37,127 nucleotides of DNA, taken from NCBI GenBank assembly GCA_964490835.1, contig CAZBEA010000005.1, positions 1-37,127 of the forward strand, written 5' to 3'. The notes below the pieces were generated by a model. It was given only the letters and a program-made list of their open reading frames with translations, was not told the DNA's origin and did no database searches. Positions 7,089 through 14,776 of this stretch are shown piece after piece (the stretch's first letter is position 1; every line of letters starts with the position of its first letter). The DNA is from CAZBEA01 sp964490835. Its GTDB lineage: Bacteria; Patescibacteriota; Microgenomatia; Levybacterales; GWA1-39-11. A program made the position numbers and the translations under genes.

Positions 7089-9950
7089 TTAGTTTTTAAT
7101 ATACTCACTTAACTTGCAGTATTTACACTCTTTTTTATCACACTCAACGCTCCAGAATGTTAGGTTAATGATTTCATCACATACTCTTTTTATTTCAGCT
7201 AGTAATTCTTCAGACTCTTGCGGAGATATTTCAAATATTTCGCGTTTATAAACTCCACTTTCATTTGGCTCTACGAATTCAATTATTCCGCTATTCATTT
7301 TGAAGAATCCATTTCTATAGCGGTTAAGTAAAATATTATAAAAAACCAGCTGTCGTTTGTAATTTCCATCGCTATTTGCTGTTTTTCCCTCAATAACATT
7401 TCTGGATTTTACACCCCCAGTTTTAAAATCATATACATTAAATCCAGAATTGTTATCTATCGGTTCTATCATGTCAATTTTCCCGTTAAGAAAAAGCTCA
7501 TCATTTATTCGTATACCTCTTATTTCAAGTTCAGTTTCTACTCCTTTTGGCAAGTTTTTTAATCGCTCCTCATAAAATCCTGATAGAGCATCCTCTCCTC
7601 TTTTTACAAAACGGTCAATCTCATCTGTGCTAATTGACAAGAGGTATCTTGATTCCCTGAACTCTTTAAGTAAATACTCTTTTGTGGATTTACCTTTTTT
7701 TAGAGAAATTACGTATTGATTGATGGCATCATGAATTGCGTTCCCAAATAGCCCTGAGTTATCAATTTTTTCTGGAACTCTTAGTAAATTATTAAAAAAA
7801 TACTTCCAAGGACACTCCAGATAATTATTCAAAGCACTAACAGATAAACCTTGCTTAATAAAAACCTCCTTAATGAACTCTTTTGAGAATGATGTATCTG
7901 GCTTGATAGTAGGCTTAAATATATTTTGCAAATTATCGTTAAATTTCTTCTCAAAGGAGGAAACATTAATATTCTCAATAAACTCATCAGGTATTTCTGT
8001 CAGAAATTGTGATGCTATTTGCTCACGGCCATCATTTGTGGTGTTGGAATATGTAATAAATACATTTTTGCGAGCACGCGTTAGAGCAACATAAAAAAGC
8101 CGTCTTTCATCACTATTCTCATCTTCGAAAGAGTCCGTTAACTTCTTTCCAAGATATTCCCACGGAATATTAAATCTTGCACCTCTTCTCAGTTTATTTC
8201 CCCAATGTGTGTTGTACACGTTGATTAAAAAAACGTAATCAAACTCAAGTCCTTTTGCCCTATGCACAGTCATCAACCTGATCATTCCCTCGGGTATAAC
8301 ATGAGTATTTTTTTTAAGACTAACTTTATGCTCTTCTAATAGATCGAGGTATTCAATAAAGTCTTTCAGGGAATATGACCCGTCTCGTCCTACCAATTCC
8401 TTTACTTCATCATATAGCCTTGCAAGGCGCATTAATATTTCTTGTGCGTGTGGCCTTTCAAGAATTTTTGATAGAAGCCCCGACTTATTCAAGACCTCAA
8501 CAAACACTTCGTCAAGTCTTTTATTATTAGCAAGTTCTATAAACCCTCCTTTCCCATTAAATAATTCTATAAATTTTTTAATAGCGTCTATATCTTTGAC
8601 CTTTAAACCTTCAAGTTTTTTGGTATCCTGCATAATATCCCAAACTTTCCCTTTCTCTTCATGTCTTTTTGTAGATATTTTAAAAACATCCAAAGGAGGA
8701 ATTTCAAAACAATCCATAAGCATTGCCTTTATTACGTACTCATTTTCATTTGGGTTGTTGGCTGCTCTTAAAAGTAAAATTAACTTTCCAACATCTATAT
8801 CCTCCAACACATTCGAATCCGTCTCAATAACGTATTGAATCTTCTGTGTATCAAGAACCGGCAATAGTGGATCAAGATCTCGGTTATTTCTCACCAATAC
8901 NNNNNNNNNNNNNNNNNNNNNNNNNNNNNNNNNNNNNNNNNNNNNNNNNNNNNNNNNNNNNNNNNNNNNNNNNNNNNNNNNNNNNNNNNNNNNNNNNNNN
9001 GGATATTTATTTTTAAAGTAAATAAAATTTTCAAGTGATGCTCCTTGAAATCGATATATTGCCTGTTTCTCATCGCCAACGACGAAAAGATTTGGGTTGT
9101 CAAAAAATGACGCCATCATCTCAACAATCTTTCCTTGAGATGCGTTAGTATCTTGATGTTCATCGACTAAAAAATACTGGAACTTCTCTTGCAAGTACTG
9201 CAACAAATAAGGGTGTACCTCAAGTTGTTTTATTACTTCCAAAAGCATATCGTTGTAATCATATTTCTTATTTTTCTTCAGACTGTCCTGATATTTTCTA
9301 TAAACAACAGCCAGTTCTCTGTTTTTTTCAATTTCATTGAGCTTTTTTTTATAAATACTTTTTATTTCTCCTTTGTACTTCCCTTTAGAATTTAATAAAT
9401 CATCTGAGGAATGTATTTCTTTTTCCATAACATTCAGACTATCATCAAATTCCTCCGGTGATATTTTTTCCATTTTAAGAGAATTGATAGCACTTAATGC
9501 AGGTTTAACGTAATGAAGAAGATTTCCCAATGGTTTAATATGCTCGAATTTTTCTTTTTTGATAACACTCTCAATTATCTGGATCTGTTCAATTTCTGTA
9601 ATGTTATCAGAAGCAACAATATCGGCGAATTCTTCTTGATGTGTACGAATAAAGTTATTACAGAATGAGTGAAATGTTGATATCTCAACTCGATAAGCAT
9701 CATGCCCAATTATACCCAGGAGTCTTTTTCTCATTTCATAAGAAGCGGCCTCAGTGAACGTAAGAGCAAGAATGTTTTCAGGATTTATTTGAGTTTCAAG
9801 AAGTATTTTGGCGATCCGAAGAGTAAGTACTGTCGTCTTGCCGGTACCGGGACCGGCTACCACCATCACAGCGCCCTCTACAGTATCTACAGCTTTCTTT
9901 TGAGCAGGATTTAAATTTTTATACAATTTTTCAAATTCCGGAGTAATCAT
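7089..9950 (-). CDS. UvrD/PcrA-like superfamily 1 helicase fused to a RecB/AddB-type nuclease (contains assembly gap)
   Basis: A single-chain helicase-nuclease of about 950 residues plus the gap. SF1 motifs in order are LNPAQKKAV (Q motif), AGPGTGKTT (33-40, Walker A), VDEHQDT (about 261, motif II), GDEKQAIYRFQGA (about 290, motif III), TVHRAKGLEF (about 557, motif V) and FYVALTRARK (about 618, motif VI). The C-terminal PD-(D/E)xK nuclease has GNAIHDAI, NGKIDM and VYDFKTGG. It also has an iron-sulfur-type cysteine set, one in LECPWKYFF and three in CDKKECKYC at the very end, as in AddB/Dna2 nucleases. The architecture suggests DNA end processing for recombination. Motif IV is missing because it falls in the 100-N run. 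A TATAAT box lies 10 nt before the ATG. Confidence 0.9.
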   Translation of the reverse strand: MITPEFEKLYKNLNPAQKKAVDTVEGAVMVVAGPGTGKTTVLTLRIAKILLETQINPENILALTFTEAASYEMRKRLLGIIGHDAYRVEISTFHSFCNNFIRTHQEEFADIVASDNITEIEQIQIIESVIKKEKFEHIKPLGNLLHYVKPALSAINSLKMEKISPEEFDDSLNVMEKEIHSSDDLLNSKGKYKGEIKSIYKKKLNEIEKNRELAVVYRKYQDSLKKNKKYDYNDMLLEVIKQLEVHPYLLQYLQEKFQYFLVDEHQDTNASQGKIVEMMASFFDNPNLFVVGDEKQAIYRFQGASLENFIYFKNKYXXXXXXXXXXXXXXXXXXXXXXXXXXXXXXXXXXVLVRNNRDLDPLLPVLDTQKIQYVIETDSNVLEDIDVGKLILLLRAANNPNENEYVIKAMLMDCFEIPPLDVFKISTKRHEEKGKVWDIMQDTKKLEGLKVKDIDAIKKFIELFNGKGGFIELANNKRLDEVFVEVLNKSGLLSKILERPHAQEILMRLARLYDEVKELVGRDGSYSLKDFIEYLDLLEEHKVSLKKNTHVIPEGMIRLMTVHRAKGLEFDYVFLINVYNTHWGNKLRRGARFNIPWEYLGKKLTDSFEDENSDERRLFYVALTRARKNVFITYSNTTNDGREQIASQFLTEIPDEFIENINVSSFEKKFNDNLQNIFKPTIKPDTSFSKEFIKEVFIKQGLSVSALNNYLECPWKYFFNNLLRVPEKIDNSGLFGNAIHDAINQYVISLKKGKSTKEYLLKEFRESRYLLSISTDEIDRFVKRGEDALSGFYEERLKNLPKGVETELEIRGIRINDELFLNGKIDMIEPIDNNSGFNVYDFKTGGVKSRNVIEGKTANSDGNYKRQLVFYNILLNRYRNGFFKMNSGIIEFVEPNESGVYKREIFEISPQESEELLAEIKRVCDEIINLTFWSVECDKKECKYCKLSEYIKN
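8901..9000. other. Assembly gap of 100 N inside the helicase-nuclease gene
   Basis: Exactly 100 N, a conventional filler length. In PcrA/UvrD proteins the stretch from motif III to the following VLxR block is about 80 residues and contains motif IV. Only about 34 codons fit here, so the real gap is probably nearer 250 nt. Confidence 0.95.
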
Positions 9951-9960
9951 GTGGTACTCT

Positions 9961-9966
9961 ATTATA
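9961..9966 (-). promoter_or_regulatory. -10 box of the helicase-nuclease operon
   Basis: On the minus strand TATAAT ends 10 nt before the ATG at 9950. No clear -35. It drives the helicase-nuclease, FNR and small acidic genes. Confidence 0.55.
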
Positions 9967-9984
9967 GACCTTGGAACACAAGTT

Positions 9985-10698
9985 TCAAATTTTGTTTTCC
10001 AAACCTAGAAGGTCAAGTATTTCCTGAGTTTTTTCAAACCTCACCCTATTTTTTTTCTTGAAACCCTCAATTCCCGTTGACAGAGTGATCTTTTCGGCTA
10101 CTTTATATACATCCTCCTGATATTTATCCATAGGCGTTGATATCAAAATGCTTTCTTCTCCAATGTGAATTCCTATTCGGGATAAGAGCTGCGGAAATCC
10201 AAAACTTGCATCAAATATTGGAAATCCGTCATAGAAACCTAAAAATTTACAGTCCTCTTCAAGTTTGTTAAGTTTTTCCTCAGGTAAAAAGGTATCATTC
10301 TGTTTTGAAGAATCTGTTAAAAATTCAACTGCCGATCTTATGATCGGTTCTCTTCTTTCAATCTCCACCCCATCGGTCGCATATCTATTGTAAAAAGCAG
10401 CAAGATGCGACGGACGCCAATAGAAAGTAATATCATTTTGAGAGTCGATAACATCCCGATTGTCAAAATAAGAATTGTATTGAATACCCAAGACTTTTAA
10501 GGCGGGAATAAGAGTTGAAGTGTTGGTCGAAAGTTGACATTGCACCTCATCTGTATGTAGATTTTCGACTTCGTCATAAATCAAAATCCCATCTGCGCCG
10601 GCAGTATAAATTTCATCGTTAATTTTTAGTCCGTTAATCTCAGAACTAAAAATAATCCTTTTCCCGTTACTAATAACTTCAAACCTAACACTATTCAT
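9985..10698 (-). CDS. Hypothetical protein (237 aa)
   Basis: I do not recognise the family. The protein is soluble-looking, with no signal peptide or membrane helix. Mixed alpha/beta text includes FEVISNGKRIIFSSEING near the N-terminus, ITFYWRPSHLAAFYNRYA in the middle and FLGFYDGFPIFDASFGFP near residue 160. It has no recognisable catalytic motif. It lies between the helicase-nuclease (same strand, own promoter) and the divergently transcribed rnpB. A TATAAT box 7 nt before the ATG and the clean full-length frame support a real gene. Confidence 0.7.
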   Translation of the reverse strand: MNSVRFEVISNGKRIIFSSEINGLKINDEIYTAGADGILIYDEVENLHTDEVQCQLSTNTSTLIPALKVLGIQYNSYFDNRDVIDSQNDITFYWRPSHLAAFYNRYATDGVEIERREPIIRSAVEFLTDSSKQNDTFLPEEKLNKLEEDCKFLGFYDGFPIFDASFGFPQLLSRIGIHIGEESILISTPMDKYQEDVYKVAEKITLSTGIEGFKKKNRVRFEKTQEILDLLGLENKI

Positions 10699-10705
10699 CT
10701 TTCAA

Positions 10706-10711
10706 ATTATA
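10706..10711 (-). promoter_or_regulatory. Extended -10 box of the 237-aa hypothetical gene
   Basis: Minus strand TGG-TATAAT ending 7 nt before the ATG (10698), which predicts a leaderless mRNA. It is back to back with the rnpB promoter. Confidence 0.6.
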
Positions 10712-10724
10712 CCACCCGTCTCGC

Positions 10725-10753
10725 TTGATTTGACCTTCTAACTCATCTATAAT
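10725..10753 (+). promoter_or_regulatory. rnpB promoter
   Basis: TTGATT (10725-10730), a 17-bp spacer, then TATAAT (10748-10753). The RNase P RNA 5' end at about 10761 is 7-8 nt downstream, as expected for a sigma70-type promoter. Confidence 0.75.
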
Positions 10754-10760
10754 ATAGGAT

Positions 10761-11107
10761 GCTCTTTGGAAAAAGGACCGCTACTCTGGCTTCGCCGGAG
10801 AGGAAAGTCCAGACAGCAGAATGCAGGGGACGGAACACAAGTTCCGACGCGTAAGCGCTAGTGTTTTGATCCATACCCACATACGGGGTCAAAAACGGAT
10901 TCTGAATCAACAGAGTTCGAGAGTAACAGAGACGAGTGGGAGTGAAACGGACAATCCTACCTGCTGCAACTTCCGAGATGGTGCAAAAGGGCATTTATTC
11001 TGTGGATAACAGATAGCACCGAGAGTTTGAAGGCATTAGAGAAATTGCGGATAAATCCCGATACAATCGGGACCAAACAGAATCTGGCTTACTCTTTTCC
11101 AAAGAGC
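10761..11107 (+). ncRNA. rnpB: RNase P RNA (M1 RNA), bacterial type A-like
   Basis: This is the catalytic RNA that trims tRNA 5' leaders. Conserved signals are GAGGAAAGTCC near 10799 (P4/CR-I side) and ACAGAATCTGGCTTA near 11078 (CR-V, the P4 3' side). The ends pair as helix P1: GCTCTTTGGAAAA at 10761 with TTTTCCAAAGAGC ending at 11107, which sets both boundaries. The length of about 347 nt is normal. The region equivalent to loop L15, which normally reads GGU and pairs with the tRNA ACCA end, appears to read GGAC (about 10949). The protein partner gene rnpA is not in the window. No terminator separates it from the NUDIX gene 11 nt downstream. Confidence 0.96.
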
Positions 11108-11118
11108 ACAAAAAACCC

Positions 11119-11646
11119 ATGAAAAAGGGGCCTTATACAATTCTTACCTCGAAAACTGTCTATAAAAACCCATGGATTTCAATCGATGAAGAAAGAGTAA
11201 TTCATGAGAACGGAACTGAGTCAACATTTGGGGTAATAGATTACGGATCGGGCGTTTCAATTCTTGCTTTAGACAAAAACAAAAATGTATTTCTTATTAA
11301 AGAGTACTACTACGCGATAGAAGAGTATGCACTCCAACTTCCCTCAGGAGGAATTGAGAAAAATGAATCTCCCCTGACTGCAGCAAAAAGAGAACTACTG
11401 GAAGAAACGGGAATAAATAACGGAGAATGGATAGATATGGGATATGTACACCCCCTTACAATGATTTTAAAATCACCTGCATATTTATTTCTTGTGAAAA
11501 ACTGTGAGGTCAGCTCTTCACATGAATCAGAAATTGAAATAGTGAAAAAACCATTCAAAGAAGTGTATCAAATGGTTTTGGATAGTAAGATAAATCATGC
11601 ACCGAGCAGTGTGGCTATTTTGAAAGCCCATGCTTATTTAGAATAA
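11119..11646 (+). CDS. NUDIX hydrolase, ADP-ribose pyrophosphatase-like
   Basis: A 175-residue NUDIX protein. The complete box GX5EX7REUXEEXGU is present, with G-GIEKN-E-SPLTAAK-RELLEETGI (about residues 77-99), which binds Mg and hydrolyses nucleoside diphosphate-linked substrates. The preceding block QLPSGG and the following GYVHPLTMILKSPAYLF fit the ADP-ribose/ADP-sugar pyrophosphatase group, though substrate prediction within NUDIX is weak. The ATG is 11 nt after the rnpB 3' end with no separate promoter visible, so the mRNA may be made by readthrough of rnpB. Its last 32 bp overlap the convergent miaA. Confidence 0.87.
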   Translation: MKKGPYTILTSKTVYKNPWISIDEERVIHENGTESTFGVIDYGSGVSILALDKNKNVFLIKEYYYAIEEYALQLPSGGIEKNESPLTAAKRELLEETGINNGEWIDMGYVHPLTMILKSPAYLFLVKNCEVSSSHESEIEIVKKPFKEVYQMVLDSKINHAPSSVAILKAHAYLE

Positions 11647-12580
11647 AATTCAGAACTTCTTTTTGAAAGTATTTTCCTTCGACATCAAACCACTCAGCCG
11701 ATACATATTTCTTAAAATAAGTCATTTGATTTTTGGCATGGCGATACTCTGAAAACTTCCATCGTTGGATCGCTTCTTCTCTTGAATATTCTTTGTTAAA
11801 ATATTTAAAGAGCTGTTTGTAACCGTTCGCGTTTTGAATCTGAGGTGAAAGTTTTTCATACCTACCGTATAGTAACTCTGCCTCTTCAAACGCTCCACTT
11901 CCTATTCTTGTTTCAACTCGTTTGTCAATATTCTTTTTTAAGTACTCCCTTGCGGCATGCAATCCAATAATTATGGGCGATTGCTTGATCGATTGTGGAG
12001 GTTTGGTTTTATGAATCTCATGTTTTAGAATTTCTATTTTCCGGATAATTCTTCTTTTATTTCCCCGCTCCGATTCGTTCAGGTTATGAAATGCTTCGAA
12101 AGAAATTCGTTTCAAATAATCAAGAACATCATTTATAGATTTTTGTTCCATTTCAGTTCTAAACTGATTGTCCGATTTAATATTAATACTCGCAATTGGA
12201 TTTAATAATGCGTTAACGTACAAAGTAGATCCACCCACAACAATCGGAAGAATATGTTCTATTCTTAATCGTTCGATCACAAAAGTAACAGCTTTATGAA
12301 AATCACCTACATGAAATGAATACCAAGGATCCACTATATCCAAACACCAAGTGGGGGTACCATTTATCAGATGGGTTCCTATTGAAAGGCTATCAAGTAC
12401 TGAAGCTGTATTAAAACTGGAACCCTCATCAAGATCTTTCCCCGAAATAATATCAAGCCCTTTATAAACCTGTATCGAATCTGCGCTAATTAAATTTCCT
12501 TTGAATGTCTTCGCGAGTGTAGTGGCAAGGCTTGTTTTTCCAACTCCGGTTGGACCAATGACGTATACAATAGTATCCAT
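11615..12580 (-). CDS. miaA: tRNA dimethylallyltransferase
   Basis: A 321-residue enzyme that transfers a dimethylallyl group to N6 of A37 in tRNAs reading UNN codons. Motifs are GPTGVGKTS (9-17, P-loop), SADSIQVYKGLDIISGKD (DSxQVYxGxDIxxGK, with the catalytic Asp), VGGSTLYVNALL, GNKRRIIRKIEIL and KNQMTYFKKYVSAEWFD. The start at 12580 gives MDTIVYVIGPTG. A TTG upstream (12598) would place the promoter inside the gene. TATAGT ends 6 nt before this ATG. The 3' end overlaps the NUDIX gene by 32 bp on the opposite strand. Confidence 0.93.
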   Translation of the reverse strand: MDTIVYVIGPTGVGKTSLATTLAKTFKGNLISADSIQVYKGLDIISGKDLDEGSSFNTASVLDSLSIGTHLINGTPTWCLDIVDPWYSFHVGDFHKAVTFVIERLRIEHILPIVVGGSTLYVNALLNPIASINIKSDNQFRTEMEQKSINDVLDYLKRISFEAFHNLNESERGNKRRIIRKIEILKHEIHKTKPPQSIKQSPIIIGLHAAREYLKKNIDKRVETRIGSGAFEEAELLYGRYEKLSPQIQNANGYKQLFKYFNKEYSREEAIQRWKFSEYRHAKNQMTYFKKYVSAEWFDVEGKYFQKEVLNFILNKHGLSK

Positions 12581-12600
12581 GTGGGCACTATACCACATGG
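12577..12600. repeat. 24-bp palindrome across the miaA promoter and start codon
   Basis: CCATGTGG and CCACATGG are perfect 8-bp inverted arms around an 8-bp centre that contains most of the -10 box; one arm includes the miaA ATG. It could be an operator or a structure that hides the start. Confidence 0.6.
12587..12592 (-). promoter_or_regulatory. Extended -10 box of miaA
   Basis: Minus strand TGG-TATAGT, then GCCCAC and ATG: 6-nt spacing, so the transcript is predicted to begin at the start codon. Confidence 0.6.
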
Positions 12601-12623
12601 ATTTTTAAATCTGCAACATCTTC

Positions 12624-12902
12624 TTATTTAATAGCCTTTTTCAAGCTCTTTCCCGGTGTAAATCCTGGTGCTTTTCGTGCTGGAATAGTAATAGTTGCTC
12701 CAGTCTTAGGATTTCTACCTTTTCGTTGTTTGCGTGCTCGTACTGAAAAAGTTCCAAACCCTGTGATCACTACTTTTTCGTTACGCTTGAGCGAGTCTTT
12801 AATTCCATTTAAAAATACTTTGACTGCTTCTTTTGCAGCTTTATTTGTAAGATTTCCTTTTTTTGCTACTAGTTCTATTAATTCTTTTTTTGTTACTGAC
12901 AT
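12624..12902 (-). CDS. HU-family nucleoid protein
   Basis: A 92-residue HU/IHF-fold protein, the usual length. It begins MSVTKKELIELVAKK and has FLNGIKDSLKRNEKVVITGFGTF and the DNA-binding arm RNPKTGATITIPARKAPGFTPGK, ending in a basic tail. HU dimers bind and bend DNA non-specifically and compact the nucleoid. Unlike most neighbours it has a full Shine-Dalgarno (AGGAGGTG, 8 nt before the ATG) and a complete -35/-10 promoter with a leader of about 40 nt, which fits a strongly expressed gene. Confidence 0.95.
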   Translation of the reverse strand: MSVTKKELIELVAKKGNLTNKAAKEAVKVFLNGIKDSLKRNEKVVITGFGTFSVRARKQRKGRNPKTGATITIPARKAPGFTPGKSLKKAIK

Positions 12903-12910
12903 TAATTCTT

Positions 12911-12979
12911 CACCTCCTTTTTATGTAAAGTCTAGTTTTTCTTGCCTTTACAATACAACTTGCAAAATAGCTTTGTCAA
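12911..12979 (-). promoter_or_regulatory. HU promoter and Shine-Dalgarno
   Basis: Minus strand TTGACA (12979-12974), an 18-bp spacer, TATTGT (12955-12950), then AGGAGGTG at 12918-12911. This is the most canonical promoter plus ribosome-binding site of the window. Confidence 0.75.
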
Positions 12980-13006
12980 GACCTGAAGGAATTTCTTACA
13001 GTATTT

Positions 13007-13441
13007 TTATTTTGAGTCGTAGAATACTTTTCCGGATTTAAGACTCTCAAATGCGGTTTTGCAGAATGCAAAAAGAGGCTGAGGGAGTTTGTCAAGTGGA
13101 TACCAATCCCACGATTCGGATTTTTCCGGCTCGCGTAATTGCAATTTTCCAGAATTATATTCCGCGATAAGGGAGATATCAACATAATGCTTGTTTTTAA
13201 AAGAGGTTACGTTTGCTAGTCTATTAAAGCGAATTTTCTTTATCCTTATTCCGGTTTCCTCAAACACCTCACGCCGAGCACACTCTTTAATCGATTCACT
13301 GAATTCTAAGTGCCCCCCGGGAAATGCATATTCACCCTGACCATGAGAACCTTTTCTTTTTGCAAGTAGAACGGAATCGCCCTTTAATACCATAACACCT
13401 ACTCCGACATGTGGGAGATCGCAAGAAGAATCGTGGGACAT
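13007..13441 (-). CDS. NUDIX hydrolase, MutT/NUDT15-like
   Basis: A 144-residue NUDIX protein with AFPGGHLEFSESIKECARRE and FEETGI, matching the box (Gly, Glu, then REVFEETG). The string FPGGHLEF-ES resembles NUDT15 and related nucleoside triphosphate diphosphatases that sanitise the nucleotide pool. The C-terminal half has the usual ESWDWYPLDKLPQPLF. It starts 2 bp after the RNase Y stop on the same strand, so the two genes are co-transcribed. Confidence 0.85.
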   Translation of the reverse strand: MSHDSSCDLPHVGVGVMVLKGDSVLLAKRKGSHGQGEYAFPGGHLEFSESIKECARREVFEETGIRIKKIRFNRLANVTSFKNKHYVDISLIAEYNSGKLQLREPEKSESWDWYPLDKLPQPLFAFCKTAFESLKSGKVFYDSK

Positions 13442-13443
13442 AC

Positions 13444-14604
13444 CTATTCTTTTGGTTCTGAAGTTCTAAATTCGCGGATAGCTGTTACCCGTACAACGCC
13501 GGGAACAATAAGTCTTTTATCTATTTCTTCTTTGAGGTTTTTGACAAGAATTGTTGTTTCGATATCGTCCAATTTGCCGGGATTCACTATCACTCTTAAC
13601 TCTCGGCCGGCTTCAAAGGCATACGCGTCTTCAACACCATCGTAGGTTTTGGCAATATCTTCCATTTCCTTGATTCTTTTAACATAGTCTCCAAGGTCTT
13701 CATGTCGCGCTCCGGGTCTTGCGCCCGAAATAGCGTCAGAGATATGTACAATAACTGATTCGACTGAAGAAAACGGTTTGTCTTCATGATGTTCTGCAAC
13801 ACAATTAATAACCTCACGAGGCATTTTAAATTTTTGCAGAAGCTCCACACCGAGCGTGACATGGCTTCCTTCTTTATCGTTCACAATTTTTCCAATATCG
13901 TGGAATAGACAACCAAGCCTTACAATCTCAACATTTGCCCCGATTTCTTGTGCGATATGGACTCCCACCTTCACAAGTTCCATTGTGTGAACTATGAGAT
14001 TTTGACCGAAAGATGTTCTATATTTGAATCGTCCCAGGTAAGGAAGAAGGTCAGACGGCACATTAAAAGCGCCAAGCTCTTGGGTTAATTTTTGACCTTC
14101 TTCAAAAAGAACTCGATCCATCTCGCGTCTTGTTTGTTCGACCAATTCTTCAATTCTAAAAGGCTGAATTCGTGTGTCTCTTATGAGCTTGAGGAGTGTG
14201 AGTCTGGCAATTTCTCGACGAATTGAATCAAAAGATGAAAGCCTGATAACACCTTCTTCATCAAGATCCACATCAACACCCGTTGCAGTCTCAAATGCGC
14301 GGATATTTCTTCCTTCTTTTCCGATAATTCTACCTTTAATATCCTCATTTTCAATTCTTACGACTGATACTGTATATTCTGCGATGTAATCAAGAACCCC
14401 ATGACGCATCGCATCGACTAAAATTTCCTGGGATTTTTGAAGCGATTCTTTTTTGGCTTCTTCGTTTGCTTCCTGGATTGCTCGAGCAATGTCGCCTTTC
14501 AAGTCATTTTTAACCTCATCCATGAGGAGTTTTTTTGCTTGATCTCGAGTAACACCCGATAGGTCTTCTAATTTTTTAACATAATCATCACGATTTGCTG
14601 ACAT
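13444..14604 (-). CDS. rny: Ribonuclease Y lacking the N-terminal membrane anchor
   Basis: An endoribonuclease that starts mRNA decay. It has a KH domain (IKGRIIGKEGRNIRAFETAT, about 90-110) and an HD domain with LGCLFHDIGKIV (H234/D235) and EHHEDKP. It ends in the conserved VPGVVRVTAIREFR. It is 386 residues against about 510-520 for typical RNase Y. The usual N-terminal transmembrane helix and long coiled coil are absent, and the protein begins just before the block LEDLSGVTRDQAKKLL. The frame upstream of the ATG does not encode a membrane segment. This version is therefore probably cytosolic. The leader from the likely promoter (14719-14724) is about 110 nt. Confidence 0.92.
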   Translation of the reverse strand: MSANRDDYVKKLEDLSGVTRDQAKKLLMDEVKNDLKGDIARAIQEANEEAKKESLQKSQEILVDAMRHGVLDYIAEYTVSVVRIENEDIKGRIIGKEGRNIRAFETATGVDVDLDEEGVIRLSSFDSIRREIARLTLLKLIRDTRIQPFRIEELVEQTRREMDRVLFEEGQKLTQELGAFNVPSDLLPYLGRFKYRTSFGQNLIVHTMELVKVGVHIAQEIGANVEIVRLGCLFHDIGKIVNDKEGSHVTLGVELLQKFKMPREVINCVAEHHEDKPFSSVESVIVHISDAISGARPGARHEDLGDYVKRIKEMEDIAKTYDGVEDAYAFEAGRELRVIVNPGKLDDIETTILVKNLKEEIDKRLIVPGVVRVTAIREFRTSEPKE

Positions 14605-14718
14605 ATTCTGAGTCTAAAACGAGAAGAAAACGCTTATTCAGCGTCTGCGGGTAGAATATGAAGAATTTGTTTATTCATCTTGACCCGAATCTTGTAATTC
14701 TCGTCTTTAACTGAAATC

Positions 14719-14724
14719 ATTATA
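14719..14724 (-). promoter_or_regulatory. Extended -10 box upstream of RNase Y
   Basis: Minus strand TGG-TATAAT, about 114 nt upstream of the RNase Y ATG. No good -35. It is divergent from the glycerate kinase operon. Confidence 0.5.
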
Positions 14725-14776
14725 CCACATAGACTAGATTTTTTTGATATAAATACGCTAAACTTAACTACTGCCC

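Noticed and set aside
14634..14720. 28-codon open frame (MISVKDENYKIRVK...) upstream of RNase Y on the minus strand
   Set aside because: Its ATG overlaps the TATAAT box that most likely drives RNase Y, so the start codon would not be transcribed; no recognisable similarity.
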